Below, piece after piece: positions 6,737 to 7,822 of a DNA stretch of 7,822 nucleotides. The notes under the pieces were generated by a model. That model ran no database searches and was not told where the DNA came from. It was given only the letters and a program-made list of their open reading frames with translations. The DNA comes from an uncultured Bacteroidota bacterium (GTDB lineage Bacteria; Bacteroidota; Bacteroidia; 2-12-FULL-35-15): the NCBI GenBank assembly GCA_903833025.1, contig CAILDT010000829.1, positions 1-7,822 on the forward strand, given 5' to 3'. Each line of letters begins with the position of its first letter. Within the stretch, counting starts at the first letter, position 1. Made by a program: the position numbers and the translations under genes.

Positions 6737-7753
6737 TTATTTCATTTCCTTTAAAGCAAGCACTGCTGGCTGAAAATCAGGAGTTATGGAAAGGCAAGCA
6801 TTAAAATCTACAATTGCTTTTTTTACATTTCCCATTGCTCTATAACAAACACCGCGCGCATAATAAGCTTCCACATATTTCGGTTCTATGTTTATTGCTT
6901 GTGTGTATTGGTCAATTGCTTTGGTATTATCTTTCAACCCCATAAAATAAATTACCCCCATATTATAATGCGCATATTTATATTGAGAATCTATTTTTAA
7001 TAACGAAGTATAGCTTTCAATTGCTCCTTTCCAATTTTCCTCATCCTGCTCATATTTTCCTAAATCATACCACGCTTCGGTACTTCGAGGATTAATCTTC
7101 AACGCGTTTTTATAATATTGCGATGCAAGTGGGTTGTGTTTTGCGGCACATAAAAGTCCCAATTGAATATAGGCATTATAATATTGCTGGTCCTGCTCCA
7201 CTGCCGTTTGCATACTCGAAATAGCTTTTGAAGTATCGCCCAATTCTTTATAATTCATTCCTTTCATAAAATATCCTTTCGCATTGTATTTATCAATCTT
7301 CAACGCCATATTTATGTATTCGATTGACTTATCATACTTGCGAACATATAAATACAACTCCGCAAGTTTCATAATAGCATCCACATTTTTATCATCGAGT
7401 CGAATACACTTCTCCAAAGCCGCTTTCGATTTACCTGTTTGATTGGCAACAAAATAAATATCGGACAACATTAAATAATATTCTGCTTTGGAAGAATCAA
7501 TATTCATTGCTTTTTTAATATCAGCTATACTTAAAGCAAAGTCCTTTGTTTCAAAATAATATTTCGCACGCTTATTAAGCAAGTTGGCATTATTAGGATT
7601 GGCAAGCAATTGAGCATTTAGTTGTTTTAATGCTTCAGGAGTTTTTACCATAACGGAATCGGCAGTTTTTGTATCAACTGATTTTTTATCATTCCTGCAA
7701 GAAGTAAGAAAAGCAATAGAAATAACAATTGTAAAAATGATTCTTATCTTCAT
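6737..7753 (-). CDS. TPR-repeat lipoprotein
   Basis: A 338-residue protein. The N-terminus MKIRIIFTIVISIAFLTSC is a lipoprotein signal with lipobox 'LTSC' (Cys19), followed by a charged 'RNDKKS' tether. Residues about 54-325 form roughly eight tetratricopeptide repeats. Good examples are 'AEYYLMLSDIYF' (90-101), 'KGYFMKGMNYKELGDTSKAI' (159-178), 'TEAWYDLGKYEQDEENWKGA' (225-244), 'AHYNMGVIYFMG' (261-272) and 'VEAYYARGVCYRAMGNVKKA' (294-313), each with the expected small residues and an acidic/Pro-rich turn such as 'INIEPKY'. TPR proteins act as protein-protein scaffolds; the partner cannot be read from the sequence and no enzymatic domain is attached. Upstream on the minus strand, TAATTTG (7782-7776) is only an imperfect -7 element. 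The gene converges on the lipoprotein gene with an 8-base gap and no obvious hairpin terminator. Confidence 0.92.
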   Translation of the reverse strand: MKIRIIFTIVISIAFLTSCRNDKKSVDTKTADSVMVKTPEALKQLNAQLLANPNNANLLNKRAKYYFETKDFALSIADIKKAMNIDSSKAEYYLMLSDIYFVANQTGKSKAALEKCIRLDDKNVDAIMKLAELYLYVRKYDKSIEYINMALKIDKYNAKGYFMKGMNYKELGDTSKAISSMQTAVEQDQQYYNAYIQLGLLCAAKHNPLASQYYKNALKINPRSTEAWYDLGKYEQDEENWKGAIESYTSLLKIDSQYKYAHYNMGVIYFMGLKDNTKAIDQYTQAINIEPKYVEAYYARGVCYRAMGNVKKAIVDFNACLSITPDFQPAVLALKEMK

Positions 7754-7822
7754 TTCAATTTTATTTACTCAAGTACAAATTACGTTCAGAATAAATAGTA
7801 TGAAAATATTCATCTGTTAAAT

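Noticed and set aside
6726..6739. TAAC-AAAATA-GTTA between the convergent genes as a bidirectional terminator.
   Set aside because: A four-base AT-rich stem overlapping both stop codons is too weak to support the call.
7776..7782. TAATTTG as the promoter of the TPR gene.
   Set aside because: It is one base short of TAnnTTTG and lacks a TTG at the expected spacing, so it is mentioned only as a weak candidate.

Overview
The window looks like a chromosomal segment from a low-GC member of the Bacteroidota. Four observations support this. One gene carries a C-terminal type IX secretion (T9SS) sorting domain. A promoter matches the Bacteroidota form TTG-N19-TAnnTTTG exactly. Signal peptides end in 'AQ', and Shine-Dalgarno sequences are largely absent. 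Nothing in the window points to a plasmid, phage or transposase.

Layout, left to right. On the minus strand there is the 5' end of a gene for a secreted protein (1-92, cut by the window edge). Upstream of it, also on the minus strand, is a large adhesin-like T9SS cargo protein with Ig/PKD-like repeats (203-2194), with its promoter at 2213-2242. A roughly 500-base region follows that lacks a convincing protein gene over most of its length; it is filled by an array of about 18 tandem 21-bp units (about 2295-2680). The array runs up to a small plus-strand gene for a 48-residue basic protein (2707-2853). A GC-rich palindromic repeat (about 2965-3013) then sits just ahead of a large exported two-domain protein, a PD40 beta-propeller fused to an amidohydrolase (3028-6279). 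A small putative lipoprotein of unknown function follows 35 bases later (6315-6728). It converges with a minus-strand TPR lipoprotein gene (6737-7753).

Functionally this is mostly a cell-envelope neighbourhood: a secreted surface protein, an exported hydrolase and two putative lipoproteins. Only the amidohydrolase and the small lipoprotein are placed like an operon. I see no defence system, biosynthetic cluster or other new multi-gene system.

The unusual content is in the repeats. A 51-base palindromic element is inserted in frame in the signal-peptide region of the T9SS gene. The 21-bp array has a period of two helical turns and a 42-bp higher-order alternation. A second palindromic repeat family lies in the leader of the amidohydrolase gene.
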